This document shows positions 33,622 to 42,020 of a stretch of 64,000 nt of DNA, piece after piece. Position 1 is the first letter of the stretch; the number at the start of each line of letters is the position of its first letter. Below the pieces are notes generated by a model. That model was given only the letters and a program-made list of their open reading frames with translations. It was not told where the DNA came from and made no database searches. The translations under genes and the position numbers were made by a program. The stretch comes from Plantibacter sp050587525 (lineage in GTDB: Bacteria; Actinomycetota; Actinomycetes; Actinomycetales; Microbacteriaceae). The DNA lies in the NCBI RefSeq assembly GCF_050587525.1, contig NZ_JBOBFT010000002.1, positions 186,001 through 250,000 on the forward strand, in the 5' to 3' direction.

Positions 33622-34776
33622 TCAGGGACGCAGCGCGACCCGAGGGTGCGTACCGGCGGCCGCGAGTTCGAGCGCGGCGTCGACCTCGGCGAGCGGCAGG
33701 GTGGCCCCCACGAGCTCGGCGAACGGGTACCGCCGCCACGCCTCCGTGAGGAAGTCAACGGCGCGGGCGAGATGAGCAGCCCGGTAGTTGTGGACGCCGC
33801 GCACGCTCAACAGGTTCCGGACGATGCGCTCCGCGTCCATCGCGAGCGGAACGCCCGGAAACACGCTGCCCACGAGCACGGCCGTCCCGCCGACGCCGAG
33901 GGAACCGATCGCAGCATCCACTCCGGCCCCGGCACCCGACATCTCGATCGCGACGGGGAAGCCGTCGACGCCGGCCGCCAGTTTCGCCGCTTCGACCGAC
34001 GCCTGCCCGACGGAACCACCGACGGGACCCGAACCGACCGCCGTCGGATCGACCGTCGCGATCGCCCCGAACGACATCGCCAGGGCGCGGCGTCCGGCAT
34101 CGGGATCGCTCACGACCACTCGCGCTCCAGCATCGGTCGCGATCGCCGCGACCGTGAGGCCGAGCATCCCGGCCCCCGTGACGAACACGGCCTGCCCGGC
34201 GAGCGGACGACCGACGGCGTCGAGTGCCGCGACCGCTGTCGCCGTCGCGCAGGACGCGGGCGCGAACACCTCCGCCGGCGGGGTCTCGCTGACGACGACG
34301 ATCGCGGTCCCGGTCAGCACCTCGACATGCGTCGCGAACCCGCCGCTCAGCTCCCAGCCGCGGTGCACCCGGTCGTGACCGTACTTCGCGAGGCGGCGGC
34401 ACTTCTGCTCGAGTCCCGCGGCGCATCGATCACACGATCCGCAACTCACGATCACCGACCACACGACCCGCATCCCTGCGACGAGGAGGGTGCCGTCGAC
34501 GGCCGTGACAGGCCCCCCGACCGCCACGACCCGACCCACCTGCTCGTGACCGAGGACGAGCGGTGTCGCCGCATCGCGGCGCCCGAGGACCGTGTGCACG
34601 TCGGACCCGCACACCGTGGCGAGCTCCACCTCGACGAGGACGTCTCCCGCGCCGAGGGTCACGCCGGGAACGGCCATCGCCTGGTGCGGGTGTCCGGGCC
34701 CCGGCCAGACCATCGCGGTCGGTGAGGGTTTGATGAGCACGTCGCTGCCGACGTGTTCGGTGAGTGTGGTGTGCAT
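33622..34776 (-). CDS. Phosphonate-associated zinc alcohol dehydrogenase (HpnZ-like)
   Basis: A 384-residue MDR-type dehydrogenase, last gene of the phosphonate operon. Zinc and fold motifs: VELATVCGSDVHTVLGRRD (catalytic Cys), LGHEQVGRVVAVG (His-Glu), CGSCDRCAAGLEQKC (structural zinc cysteines), and the Rossmann loop VFVTGAGMLGLTVAAIA. The family known as HpnZ is found in phosphonate clusters beside HpnW and PhnX-like hydrolases, which matches this neighbourhood. It would reduce or oxidise the aldehyde/alcohol made by C-P cleavage; the exact substrate is not established. Start taken at ATG 34776, where conserved sequence begins. Confidence 0.85.
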   Translation of the reverse strand: MHTTLTEHVGSDVLIKPSPTAMVWPGPGHPHQAMAVPGVTLGAGDVLVEVELATVCGSDVHTVLGRRDAATPLVLGHEQVGRVVAVGGPVTAVDGTLLVAGMRVVWSVIVSCGSCDRCAAGLEQKCRRLAKYGHDRVHRGWELSGGFATHVEVLTGTAIVVVSETPPAEVFAPASCATATAVAALDAVGRPLAGQAVFVTGAGMLGLTVAAIATDAGARVVVSDPDAGRRALAMSFGAIATVDPTAVGSGPVGGSVGQASVEAAKLAAGVDGFPVAIEMSGAGAGVDAAIGSLGVGGTAVLVGSVFPGVPLAMDAERIVRNLLSVRGVHNYRAAHLARAVDFLTEAWRRYPFAELVGATLPLAEVDAALELAAAGTHPRVALRP

Positions 34777-34891
34777 GATCCCCGGTCCCTGCCCCGTCGT
34801 TCCTTCGTCGGTGCGGTCGTCAGTGCTGTCGTCGGTGCGAGTGGTGCGGTGGGTGGCGGCCGCCGTTCGGTGAGCGGGCGCCGGCGGACGT

Positions 34892-35959
34892 TCAGTCGAG
34901 GCCGAGCAGCGCAGGCAGGTCGGCGATGCTCGCGATGACGTCGTCCGCGCCGGCCTCCAGCAGGACGCTCTCGTCGTGCGCTCCCGTGAGCACGCCGACG
35001 ACGAGTCCGGCACCGGCGTTCAGACCGGAGAGCATGTCGCTCGCCGTGTCGCCGACGACGACCATCGTGTCCACCGAGCTCGCGCCCGTGCGGATGAGCG
35101 CGGTGAGCGGCAGGTCGGGGGCGGGGCGGCCGCGGCCCGCGTCGGACGGCGACAGGACGAGGTCGGCGATGTCGGTCCAGCCCAGGCTCTCAAGCAGCGC
35201 GTCGCGGGTCGCCGGGGCGAATCCGGTCGTGAGGACGACGGTCACGCCGAGTTCGCGCAGGAGGCGGATCGTGTCGGATGCTCCGGGGATCTCCTCGACG
35301 CGGCCGGCGGCGATGAGCGATGCATAGGCCTCTTCGAACGCGACGTTGCCGGCCTGGGCCCGCTCCTCGTCGCCGCCCGTGAGCACCCGGAAGACGTCGA
35401 TCTTCGACTGCCCCATGGTGCGGCGGACGTAGTCGAGGGCTTCGTCGATGCGGGTCGGGGTAGCGTCCGAGAAGTCGTCGTCGCGAGCGTCGTCGTCGGT
35501 CTCGTCGTCCTCGTCCTCGTCGCGTTCGTCCCGCTCGTCGCTGGCGTCGTCGGTGTCGGCGAGGTTGGACGAGTCGTCGCCGGCGTCCGCGTCATCGGCG
35601 TCGGCGTCGGCGTCTTCGGCGTCCGCGTCATCGGCGTCGTCCAGTGCGCTGTCGTCGAACCCGTCCTCGTCGTCGAACCCGTCGGCGTCGCTGTCATCGA
35701 GGCCGATCGCGGCTGCGGCGATGCGGAACGCCTCTTCGACGATGCCGTCGTCGGAGACGGTGGTCCCGGCGAGGTCGAGGACCACGAGTTCGAGGACGAG
35801 TTCGTCGTCCTCGTCCACCTCATCGCTGATGGCGGTCAGTTCGTCGTCCAAGTCGTCGAGTTCGGCGAGTTCGTCGACGATCTGCTCGGCTTCGACGGCC
35901 CCTTCGGTCGGGAGGCCGTCAGTCGTTCCGGCGGTGTCGGTCGTGTCGATGGTGGTCAT
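34892..35959 (-). CDS. PhnX-like HAD phosphonatase with Asp-rich insertion
   Basis: A 355-residue HAD hydrolase expected to cleave the C-P bond of a phosphonoaldehyde-type substrate. The nucleophile motif LVVLDLAGTTVSDDG (~75-90) has the DxAGTT form of phosphonatases. The cap contains MGQSKIDVFRVLTGG with a candidate Schiff-base lysine. Later come VVLTTGFAPATRDALL, GRPAPDLPL, and VVGDTASDMLSGLNAGAG with the magnesium aspartates. Two abnormal acidic parts enlarge it beyond the usual ~220 residues: an N-terminal tail (VDELAELDDLDDELTAISDE) and an insertion of ~80 Asp/Glu/Ala-rich residues right after the first cap helix. ATG 35959 follows AAAGG at 7 nt; a GTG at 36013 lies in a hairpin repeat. 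Confidence 0.85.
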   Translation of the reverse strand: MTTIDTTDTAGTTDGLPTEGAVEAEQIVDELAELDDLDDELTAISDEVDEDDELVLELVVLDLAGTTVSDDGIVEEAFRIAAAAIGLDDSDADGFDDEDGFDDSALDDADDADAEDADADADDADAGDDSSNLADTDDASDERDERDEDEDDETDDDARDDDFSDATPTRIDEALDYVRRTMGQSKIDVFRVLTGGDEERAQAGNVAFEEAYASLIAAGRVEEIPGASDTIRLLRELGVTVVLTTGFAPATRDALLESLGWTDIADLVLSPSDAGRGRPAPDLPLTALIRTGASSVDTMVVVGDTASDMLSGLNAGAGLVVGVLTGAHDESVLLEAGADDVIASIADLPALLGLD

Positions 35960-36007
35960 GAGGTGCCTTTCGAGGAGGGGACGGACGGTTCGGACATCGG
36001 TGGATGT

Positions 36008-36093
36008 GTTCACAACTCAGGAGCGATTCGGCGTGTCGGCCGGGGAATGCGGTGTCTCGGCGCGACTCGCCGGGACGCTCCTGAGTTGTGAAC
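36008..36093. repeat. Palindromic hairpin element, family B copy 2
   Basis: Perfect 17-bp arms GTTCACAACTCAGGAGC (36008-36024, 36077-36093), identical to copy 1 at 12109. The loop shares GGCGTGTCGGC. On the minus strand the element forms the last codons and the TGA of the HpnW gene. Confidence 0.92.
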
Positions 36094-37399
36094 CGCCGTG
36101 GGCTGCGTCGATGGCGTGCTCGCCGAGTGCGAGCCCCGTCGTCATACCGATGCCGGTGGTCGCCGCGACGAGGTGCACGCCCGGCTCCGGCTCCTCGACG
36201 AGGAAGTCCTGCGGCGCGCTCGCGTACACCCCCTGCCACCGCTCGATGACGCGGAGCTCGCGCGTGCCGAAGAGTTCGCCCGTCGCCCGCAGCAGCTCCT
36301 GGAACGCGTGCTCGCTCTGGAACGGCGGGACCGCCTCGCCGCGGTAGTGCGTGTCGCCCACGATGAGGCTGCCGTCCGGGAGCTGCGTCGTCATGAGGTT
36401 GAGGTCGAGCGCCGCGAGCCCTGGTTCGCTCCTCGTGAGTCGTTCGCGGACCTCGCCGATCGACGGCAGCTCCGCGAACGCGCCGTAGCGCAGCATCGAC
36501 CATCCGGTGAGCAAGGGGGCATGCAACGGCGCGCGCAGACGTCCGCGCACCCGCATCATGTCGAGGCCGCATCGCCGGATCTGCAGCCGTTCAGCGACCT
36601 CCGGATACAGCTGGTCGATGTCGTGGTTCACGGCCACGACGACCGTCCCGGCGGTCACGCTGCCGCGGGTCGTCTCGACGGCGCCGGAGCGGACCCCGGT
36701 GACCGCCGTGCGCATTCGGAACTCGACGCCGCGGGAGCGCAGGTGCGACTGGACGGCCGATGCCGCCTGCCGCGGGTTCGCCTGCAGGTCGCGCGGCAAC
36801 CACGCGCCGCCCACGACCGACGCGGGAGCGACGGGCGCGATGGAGCGGAAGGTCTCGGCGTCCAGCATCCGGATCTGCTCATCCTCCGTTTTCAGGAAGA
36901 GGTCTTCGCCGAGCGCACGCAGCGGCTGACGCTCACCTCTGTGTGAGAACAGTGGATCCTGGATGGTCTGGGTGGCCGGGATCGCGGAGCCACTGGCGGC
37001 AGATGTCCGCTCGGCGAACTCCTGCAGGACGCGGAGCTCGTCCTCGTGCCTGGCGACGACGAATGTGCCGCTCTCCCGCACCCACACGTCGGCGTCCGCG
37101 GCGAGACGCAGCCAGATCTCCCGCGACCGTTCACCGAGCGCTCTCGCGAAGCCGGCCTGCGGAGTGACGCACAAGTGTCCGAAGTTCCGGACGGTCGCAC
37201 CCTGCACCTCGGCCGATCGGTCGATCACGACGACGCGCAGACCCCTGTCGGCAGCGGCCAGCGCAGCACCCAGACCGACGATGCCGGAGCCGACGATCGC
37301 GACGTCGAACGCGCCCGCCGCCGTGCCGCCCGATGCGGCGGCCGCCGCCGCAGCCGTCATGCTCCCGTCGACCGTCGCGGGCACGCTCACGGCGGTCAT
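36017..37399 (-). CDS. HpnW-like FAD-dependent oxidoreductase
   Basis: A 460-residue DAO-family flavoenzyme associated with phosphonate catabolism. The FAD loop is FDVAIVGSGIVGLGAALAAADRG (quoted residues ~34 on). NFGHLCVTPQAGFARALGER and the C-terminal VHLVAATTGIGMTTGLALGE complete the fold. It probably oxidises the C-N bond of an aminoalkylphosphonate to feed the PhnX-like hydrolase; this is inferred from the family's neighbourhood. ATG 37399 overlaps the phnE stop (ATGA). The last ~22 residues (GSQLRSVPASRAETPHS...) are encoded by hairpin element B, so the native C-terminus has been replaced or extended. Confidence 0.85.
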   Translation of the reverse strand: MTAVSVPATVDGSMTAAAAAAASGGTAAGAFDVAIVGSGIVGLGAALAAADRGLRVVVIDRSAEVQGATVRNFGHLCVTPQAGFARALGERSREIWLRLAADADVWVRESGTFVVARHEDELRVLQEFAERTSAASGSAIPATQTIQDPLFSHRGERQPLRALGEDLFLKTEDEQIRMLDAETFRSIAPVAPASVVGGAWLPRDLQANPRQAASAVQSHLRSRGVEFRMRTAVTGVRSGAVETTRGSVTAGTVVVAVNHDIDQLYPEVAERLQIRRCGLDMMRVRGRLRAPLHAPLLTGWSMLRYGAFAELPSIGEVRERLTRSEPGLAALDLNLMTTQLPDGSLIVGDTHYRGEAVPPFQSEHAFQELLRATGELFGTRELRVIERWQGVYASAPQDFLVEEPEPGVHLVAATTGIGMTTGLALGEHAIDAAHGGSQLRSVPASRAETPHSPADTPNRS

Positions 37400-39198
37400 C
37401 GGAACACCCGCCGCATCCACATCGCGAGCCCCTCCACCGCGAGCACGACGACGAGGATCATGAGCACGATCGCCGTCACCTGGTCGTAGTTGCCGCCCTG
37501 GTCCGCCTGGATGAGGTAGTAGCCGATGCCGCCGCCGCCCACGATGCCGAGCATGGTCGCGGCGCGGATGTTGGTGTCGACGGCGTAGAAGGTGTGGCCG
37601 ATGAGGGCTTTGAGGCCCTGCGGGAACGTGGCAGAGGCATAGACCTGGAGTCGCGTCGCGCCGACCGCGCGGACGGCGCGTTCCGGACCCGCCGCAACCT
37701 CTTCGAAGGAGTCGGCGATGAGCTTGCCGAGGAGGCCGATGCCGCAGATCCCGAGCGCGAGGACGCCCGCCTGAGCGCCCATGCCGGTCACGACGATGAG
37801 GAGGATCGCGAGGATGAGCTCCGGGATGCCGCGGATCCCGACGAGCAGGAAGCGCGAAGTGGTGCGGACGGCGGGCGTCGGGGCGACGTTGCGCGCCGCG
37901 AGCGAGCCGATGACGATCGAGACGACGAGGGCGATGAGAGTCGCGGCGAAGGCGATCGTGATGGTCTCGAGCATCGCACCGAACATCTGCTCCGGCAGAT
38001 AGTTGCCGAACGACGGCGGCCACAGTTTGGCGAGCACCGCGGGCGCTTTCGCCCAGAACGTCAGGAAGTCGCTCCAGACGATGTTGGACACGACGACGCC
38101 CCCGATGATCACGGCGACGGCGACCCACGCGGACACCGTGCCACGTACGCGCGCACTCGTCCACGGGCGTCGAGCAGCGGCGGCGATCCGATCCGCGTCG
38201 GCCGCGGTCGCGGTCGCGGCGGTCGCTGAGCCCGTCGCAGCGCCGACCCCGGTCGCTGAGCCCGGCGCAGCGCCTCGCCTCGCCCGGTTCCCGATCCCCC
38301 GCACCACACGATCGCCGAGGCCGCGCCCCGTCGGCGCGATCCCCAGCATCGTCTTCCGCACCGCGCTCGACACGATCTCCATGACCACGCACAGCGCGAA
38401 GATGACGAGGGCGAGCCCGATGCCGAGGGAGTAGTCGAGCGATTTGAACGCGAGCGACAGTTCCCTCCCGAGCCCGGCCACACCGACGTAGCCGAGGAGG
38501 ACCGACCCCCGCAGGTTGATGTCTCCACGGTGCAGGACGGTCGCGACCCACGACGGCAGCACCTGCGGGAGGACGCCGCTCGTGAACTCCTGCAGCTTCG
38601 ACCCGCCGGCCGCGCGGATCGCGAGGCGCGGTCCCTCATCGATCTGCTCGATCGCATCGGCGAAGAGCTTCGAGATCATGCCGGTGGAGTGGATGCCGAT
38701 CGCGATGATGCCGGGGAGCGAGCCGAGGGAGAACATGAGGACGAGGATCATCGCGATGACGACGTCGGGGACCGCGCGGGTGAAGACGCCGATGAAGCGG
38801 CCGAGACCCCGCCAGAACTGGCCGGGCGTCGTGTTGGCGGCCGACAGGTAGGCGACGGGCACGGACAGGATCGCGGCGAGGACGGTGCCGGTGATCACGA
38901 TGCCGAGGGTGAGCGCGGTCAGGCCGATGAGCTCGCCGATCGGGGGGAAGGTGATCGTGCCGACGCGGTTCACGAAGTTGACGGCGTTGCCCCAACTCGC
39001 GATCATCTTCGGGATCGAGATGTTCACCGAGACGAGCGAGTACACGGAGAAGCCGAGGAGCGCGATGAGAGTGAGCGATGCCGCGACGGTCTGGGCGGAG
39101 ATGCGCCTCGCCGGTGCGCGGCCCGCGAGGTCGTCGTCGGCAGCCGGCTCGGGGCGTTCCGAGCCGGGCCGGCGGGTGGGCGCGAGGGTGACGGCCAT
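37396..39198 (-). CDS. phnE: Phosphonate ABC permease, two PhnE domains fused
   Basis: A 600-residue inner-membrane protein holding two complete PhnE permeases in one chain (~35-285 and ~365-595). Each has the binding-protein-dependent EAA loop (EQIDEGPRLAIRAAGGSKLQ; EEVAAGPERAVRAVGATRLQ) followed by HRGDINLRGS or YAVDTNIRAA. The linker (~290-340) is Ala/Gly/Thr-rich (GAAPGSATGVGAATGSATA) and is partly made of dispersed-repeat DNA. Start ATG 39198 overlaps the phnC stop (TGATG). Works with PhnC and PhnD to import phosphonates. Confidence 0.94.
   Translation of the reverse strand: MAVTLAPTRRPGSERPEPAADDDLAGRAPARRISAQTVAASLTLIALLGFSVYSLVSVNISIPKMIASWGNAVNFVNRVGTITFPPIGELIGLTALTLGIVITGTVLAAILSVPVAYLSAANTTPGQFWRGLGRFIGVFTRAVPDVVIAMILVLMFSLGSLPGIIAIGIHSTGMISKLFADAIEQIDEGPRLAIRAAGGSKLQEFTSGVLPQVLPSWVATVLHRGDINLRGSVLLGYVGVAGLGRELSLAFKSLDYSLGIGLALVIFALCVVMEIVSSAVRKTMLGIAPTGRGLGDRVVRGIGNRARRGAAPGSATGVGAATGSATAATATAADADRIAAAARRPWTSARVRGTVSAWVAVAVIIGGVVVSNIVWSDFLTFWAKAPAVLAKLWPPSFGNYLPEQMFGAMLETITIAFAATLIALVVSIVIGSLAARNVAPTPAVRTTSRFLLVGIRGIPELILAILLIVVTGMGAQAGVLALGICGIGLLGKLIADSFEEVAAGPERAVRAVGATRLQVYASATFPQGLKALIGHTFYAVDTNIRAATMLGIVGGGGIGYYLIQADQGGNYDQVTAIVLMILVVVLAVEGLAMWMRRVFR
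38215..38280 (-). repeat. Dispersed repeat inside the phnE linker
   Basis: Two copies of CGGTCGCTGAGCCC-GCAGCGCC (a short variant of the repeat) are read on the minus strand as GSATGVG and GSATAAT. They lie exactly between the two permease halves. Confidence 0.75.
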
Positions 39199-40361
39199 CA
39201 GCTGACGCCGTCCCGCTCGGTGCCGGCCTCGGGCGCTGAGCCGCTCCCGGTCGCTGAGCCGCTCCCGGTCACTGAGCCGCTCCCGGTCACTGAGCCTGTC
39301 GAAGTGCCCCTCCCGGTCGCTGACCCGGTCACTGAGCCTGTCGAAGTGCGTGCCGTCGCACCCGCATTCCGACTCGCCGTTCCCGCGTTCCAGTCGCGGG
39401 CCTCGTCATCCGAATCGACGTCCCAGGCGGCGTCCTCGTCGCGCGGGAGTTCGTCCTCTCCGGCGCGGTCCTCGATGCCGAGGATCTCGCGGAGGTCGTC
39501 GTCCGGGTCGCCGAGCAGTTCGTCGATCCCGAGCTCGTTCTGAATGGCCTGCAGTTCGCGCGTCGTCGTGGCGACGCGACCGTAGATCTCCATGACCTCC
39601 GCTTTGCCGAGGCCTTCCGTGGGGGTGTCGAGGACGACCTCGCCGTGGCGGAGGCCGACGATGCGATCGCCCCAGGACAGCGCGAGGTCCACCTGATGGA
39701 GGCTGCAGACGACCGTGAGTCCGCTGTCCATCGCGATCTCGCGGATGAGCGCCATGACCTGGTCGCTCGACTCCGGGTCGAGGGATGCGACGGGCTCGTC
39801 GGCGAGGAGGATGTCCGGGTCCTGCATGAGCGCGCGGGCGATGGCGACGCGCTGCTGCTGGCCGCCGGAGAGCGTGTCTGCGCGCTGGTAGGCGCGCTCG
39901 AGGAGGCCGACGCGGTCGAGGTGACGGAGCGCTTTGAGCCGGAGGGTGCGACCGTAGCCGATGATGCCGAGCCGTGGCCCGCGGACGGTGGCGAGCGATC
40001 CCGTGAGCACGTTCTCGAGAACGGTGAGGGAGGGGACGAGTTCGAACTGCTGGAAGACGAAGCCGACCTTCGCGCGCAGACGGCGGAGGTCGCGGCTGCC
40101 GAGGGCGGGGACGTCGTCGCCGAGGACGGTCACCTGGCCGGAGGTCGGGAGCTCGAGCCCGTCGAGGTGGCGGAGGAGCGTGGACTTGCCTGAGCCGGAG
40201 AGGCCGAGGAGGACGACGATCTCGCCGCGCCCGATCTCGAGGCTCACGTTCCGCAGTGCGACGGTGCTGTCGAAGCGCTTCGTGACGGAGCGCAGCGCGA
40301 TCACCGGAGAACCGCCGGCTCGCGCGGCGGTGTCGCTGTGCTGCTGGTCGGTGACGGTCAT
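39198..40361 (-). CDS. phnC: Phosphonate ABC transporter ATPase with repeat-derived tail
   Basis: A 387-residue ABC ATPase. Walker A GLSGSGKSTLL, Q-loop FVFQQFELVPSLTVLENV, signature LSGGQQQRVAIARAL, Walker B ILLADEPVASLDPE, H-loop VVCSLHQ: a full PhnC (normally ~250-270 residues). The C-terminal ~120 residues are extra: an acidic stretch (ELLGDPDDDLREILG, EDELPRDEDAAWDVDSDDE), then a Gly/Ser/Thr tail (TSTGSVTGSATGRGTSTG, SVTGSGSVTGSGSATGSGS) that is the dispersed intergenic repeat read in frame. ATG 40361 preferred over 40382 because AAGGA precedes it. Second gene of the operon. Confidence 0.93.
   Translation of the reverse strand: MTVTDQQHSDTAARAGGSPVIALRSVTKRFDSTVALRNVSLEIGRGEIVVLLGLSGSGKSTLLRHLDGLELPTSGQVTVLGDDVPALGSRDLRRLRAKVGFVFQQFELVPSLTVLENVLTGSLATVRGPRLGIIGYGRTLRLKALRHLDRVGLLERAYQRADTLSGGQQQRVAIARALMQDPDILLADEPVASLDPESSDQVMALIREIAMDSGLTVVCSLHQVDLALSWGDRIVGLRHGEVVLDTPTEGLGKAEVMEIYGRVATTTRELQAIQNELGIDELLGDPDDDLREILGIEDRAGEDELPRDEDAAWDVDSDDEARDWNAGTASRNAGATARTSTGSVTGSATGRGTSTGSVTGSGSVTGSGSATGSGSAPEAGTERDGVS
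39225..39355 (-). repeat. Dispersed repeat inside the 3' end of phnC
   Basis: Six to seven reverse copies and half copies (CCGGTCACTGAGCC, TGAGCCTGTCGAAGTGC twice) lie within the coding region and translate as TSTGSVTGSG-type sequence on the minus strand. Confidence 0.92.
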
Positions 40362-40429
40362 GTCATCGGTCCTTCCGGTCATCGGATGAGGCTGTGTGGT
40401 GATGCGGGGCGGCCCTGGATCGGAGGCCG

Positions 40430-40562
40430 CCGCCCTTCGACAGGCTCAGGGACCGAGTCCCGGTCACTGAGACCGAACCCGGTCACTGGGACCGAACCCG
40501 GTCACTGAGCCTGGGCCCGGTCACTGAGCCTGGGCCCGGTCACTGAGCCTGTCGAAGTGCAG
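40430..40562. repeat. Dispersed CTTCGACAGGCTCAG repeat cluster between phnD and phnC
   Basis: One forward copy (CCTTCGACAGGCTCAGGGACC) faces five reverse units (CCCGGTCACTGAGCCTGGG, the last ending TGTCGAAGTGC). The inverted pair can fold into a long stem in the phnD-phnC intercistronic RNA and might reduce downstream expression. Confidence 0.9.
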
Positions 40563-40570
40563 ATGAGGGA

Positions 40571-41506
40571 CTAGCCCTGGCACTGCTTCGCGTTGGTCTT
40601 CTTGCAGATGTCGCGGATCGTGTCGTAGTACTTGTCGTCCACGGGCGAGGTCGCATAGAACGTGGCGCGGAACGCATCGCTGTCTGCACCCTTGATGCCG
40701 GCCTTGATGATCTGGTCGATCGTCACCTCGCCGAGCGTCTTGGTGAGCGTCTCGCGGACGTCCTTCGGGAGGGTGTCGGAGACCACGATCGGCGCTCCGG
40801 GGACCATCGTCTTGTCGATGACCTTCACCTTGTCGCTCTTGGCGACTTCGGAGTCCTCGGCGAAGCCAGCCTCGCACTCAACGCCCTCACCGGTCTTGGT
40901 GACCGAGACGTCGTGCTTGCCGGCGAAGACCGGGGTGACGTCCTTCTCGGGGTCGATGCCGGCGTTCAGGAGGTTGTAGCTGGGGAAGAGGTAGCCGGAG
41001 GTCGACGACGGGTCGACGAAGCAGACCTTCTTGCCCTTGAATTCTTCGAGCTTCGTGATGCTCGACGACTTCGGGACGATCGCCTCGGAGTAGTAGCCGG
41101 GCTCCTGGCCCTGCTTGGTGACGATGGAGGAGATCGGGGTGATCTTGGCGCCGTTGTTGACGGCGGTGACGTAGGTGAAGCCGGAGAACGAGGCGACGTC
41201 GATCTTGCCGGCGACGGCTGCCTCGATGAGGGCGGCGTAGTCGGTCGACTCGTGGTATTCGACCTTCTTGCCGGTCTCCTTGGCGATGTAATCCATGAGC
41301 GGCTGGTAGTTCGTCTGCGTGCTGACGCTGTCGGGGACGACGCCGAAGACGAGCGTCTGGTCGTCGACGGCGAACGTACCGGCGCCGGAGCCCGCGCTGT
41401 CGCTCGAGCCGTCGGTCGATGCGGATGCGCTCGAACAAGCGGCGAGGCCGAGTGCGAGGAAGGCCGCCGCACCGAGTGCCAGGGTGCGGGTGATGGAGAG
41501 CTTCAT
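40571..41506 (-). CDS. phnD: Phosphonate ABC binding lipoprotein
   Basis: A 311-residue substrate-binding lipoprotein, first gene of the operon. MKLSITR, a hydrophobic core and the lipobox LGLAAC (Cys ~24) precede a Ser/Gly linker. The PhnD fold shows in VFGVVPDSVSTQTNYQPLMD, KKVEYHESTDYAALIEA, VASFSGFTYV and CFVDPSSTSGYLFPSYNLL, the anion-binding loop. ATG 41506 begins the signal peptide; the longer frame to 41545 adds unrelated residues. Specificity (2-aminoethylphosphonate or other) is not decidable by eye. Confidence 0.93.
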   Translation of the reverse strand: MKLSITRTLALGAAAFLALGLAACSSASASTDGSSDSAGSGAGTFAVDDQTLVFGVVPDSVSTQTNYQPLMDYIAKETGKKVEYHESTDYAALIEAAVAGKIDVASFSGFTYVTAVNNGAKITPISSIVTKQGQEPGYYSEAIVPKSSSITKLEEFKGKKVCFVDPSSTSGYLFPSYNLLNAGIDPEKDVTPVFAGKHDVSVTKTGEGVECEAGFAEDSEVAKSDKVKVIDKTMVPGAPIVVSDTLPKDVRETLTKTLGEVTIDQIIKAGIKGADSDAFRATFYATSPVDDKYYDTIRDICKKTNAKQCQG

Positions 41507-41749
41507 GGTGGTGAACGTCCCTTTCGGAAGAACCGTGTCGCCCATCGCCGGATGCCGTTGGGCGCTGCTGTGAGGTGCGAGGAGAGGTGCCTGTGCGCTG
41601 CGATCCTGCTCGGCGACGCGGTGCTCGAGCCGTGCTGCTGCGTACGTTGTCAGACGCTACGAGCGCCACCCGAACGGGGCGGGGCATCCCGGTGAACGGC
41701 CGGTGAAGTGCTGCCGACAGCTGACCGACGCGAATATCAGATGCCGCTC

Positions 41750-41858
41750 CCGGACCCGGTCCCCGAGCAGAACCGGTCCCTGAGCCTGTCGAAGGGCCCC
41801 ACCCCGGTCCCTGAGCCTGTCGAAGGGCCCCACCCCGGTCCCTGAGCCTGTCGAAGGA
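41750..41858. repeat. Dispersed CTTCGACAGGCTCAG repeat cluster upstream of phnD
   Basis: Three near-identical 36-bp units of GGTCCCTGAGCCTGTCGAAGG plus GCCCCACCCC in tandem. The 514-bp gap 41507-42020 otherwise holds the phnD upstream region and hairpin E copy 2; no gene is visible. Confidence 0.9.
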
Positions 41859-41864
41859 CCCCAC

Positions 41865-41942
41865 AGCAGGAGAGCCGCGCGACAGCAGGACGCATCACCA
41901 CGATCCGTCCTGCTCTCGCGCACTCCTCCTGCCCTCGTGCGG
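41865..41942. repeat. Palindromic hairpin element, family E copy 2
   Basis: GCAGGACG pairs with CGTCCTGC in the centre and the outer GCAGGAG...GCGCGA pairs imperfectly with TCGCGC...CTCCTGC. It shares GCGCGACAGCAGGACG with copy 1 (24799-24861). Confidence 0.82.
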
Positions 41943-42020
41943 CAGGCACCGGCGCAGTCACGCCTAGACTGCTGGGATCGTCGACCGCAGCCGGCCGACC
42001 GCACCAGGAAGGTGAGCGCC

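Noticed and set aside
36017..38551. 844-residue open frame covering the HpnW gene and more
   Set aside because: The upstream half is Arg-rich shadow sequence inside phnE; the conserved protein begins at ATG 37399, overlapping the phnE stop.
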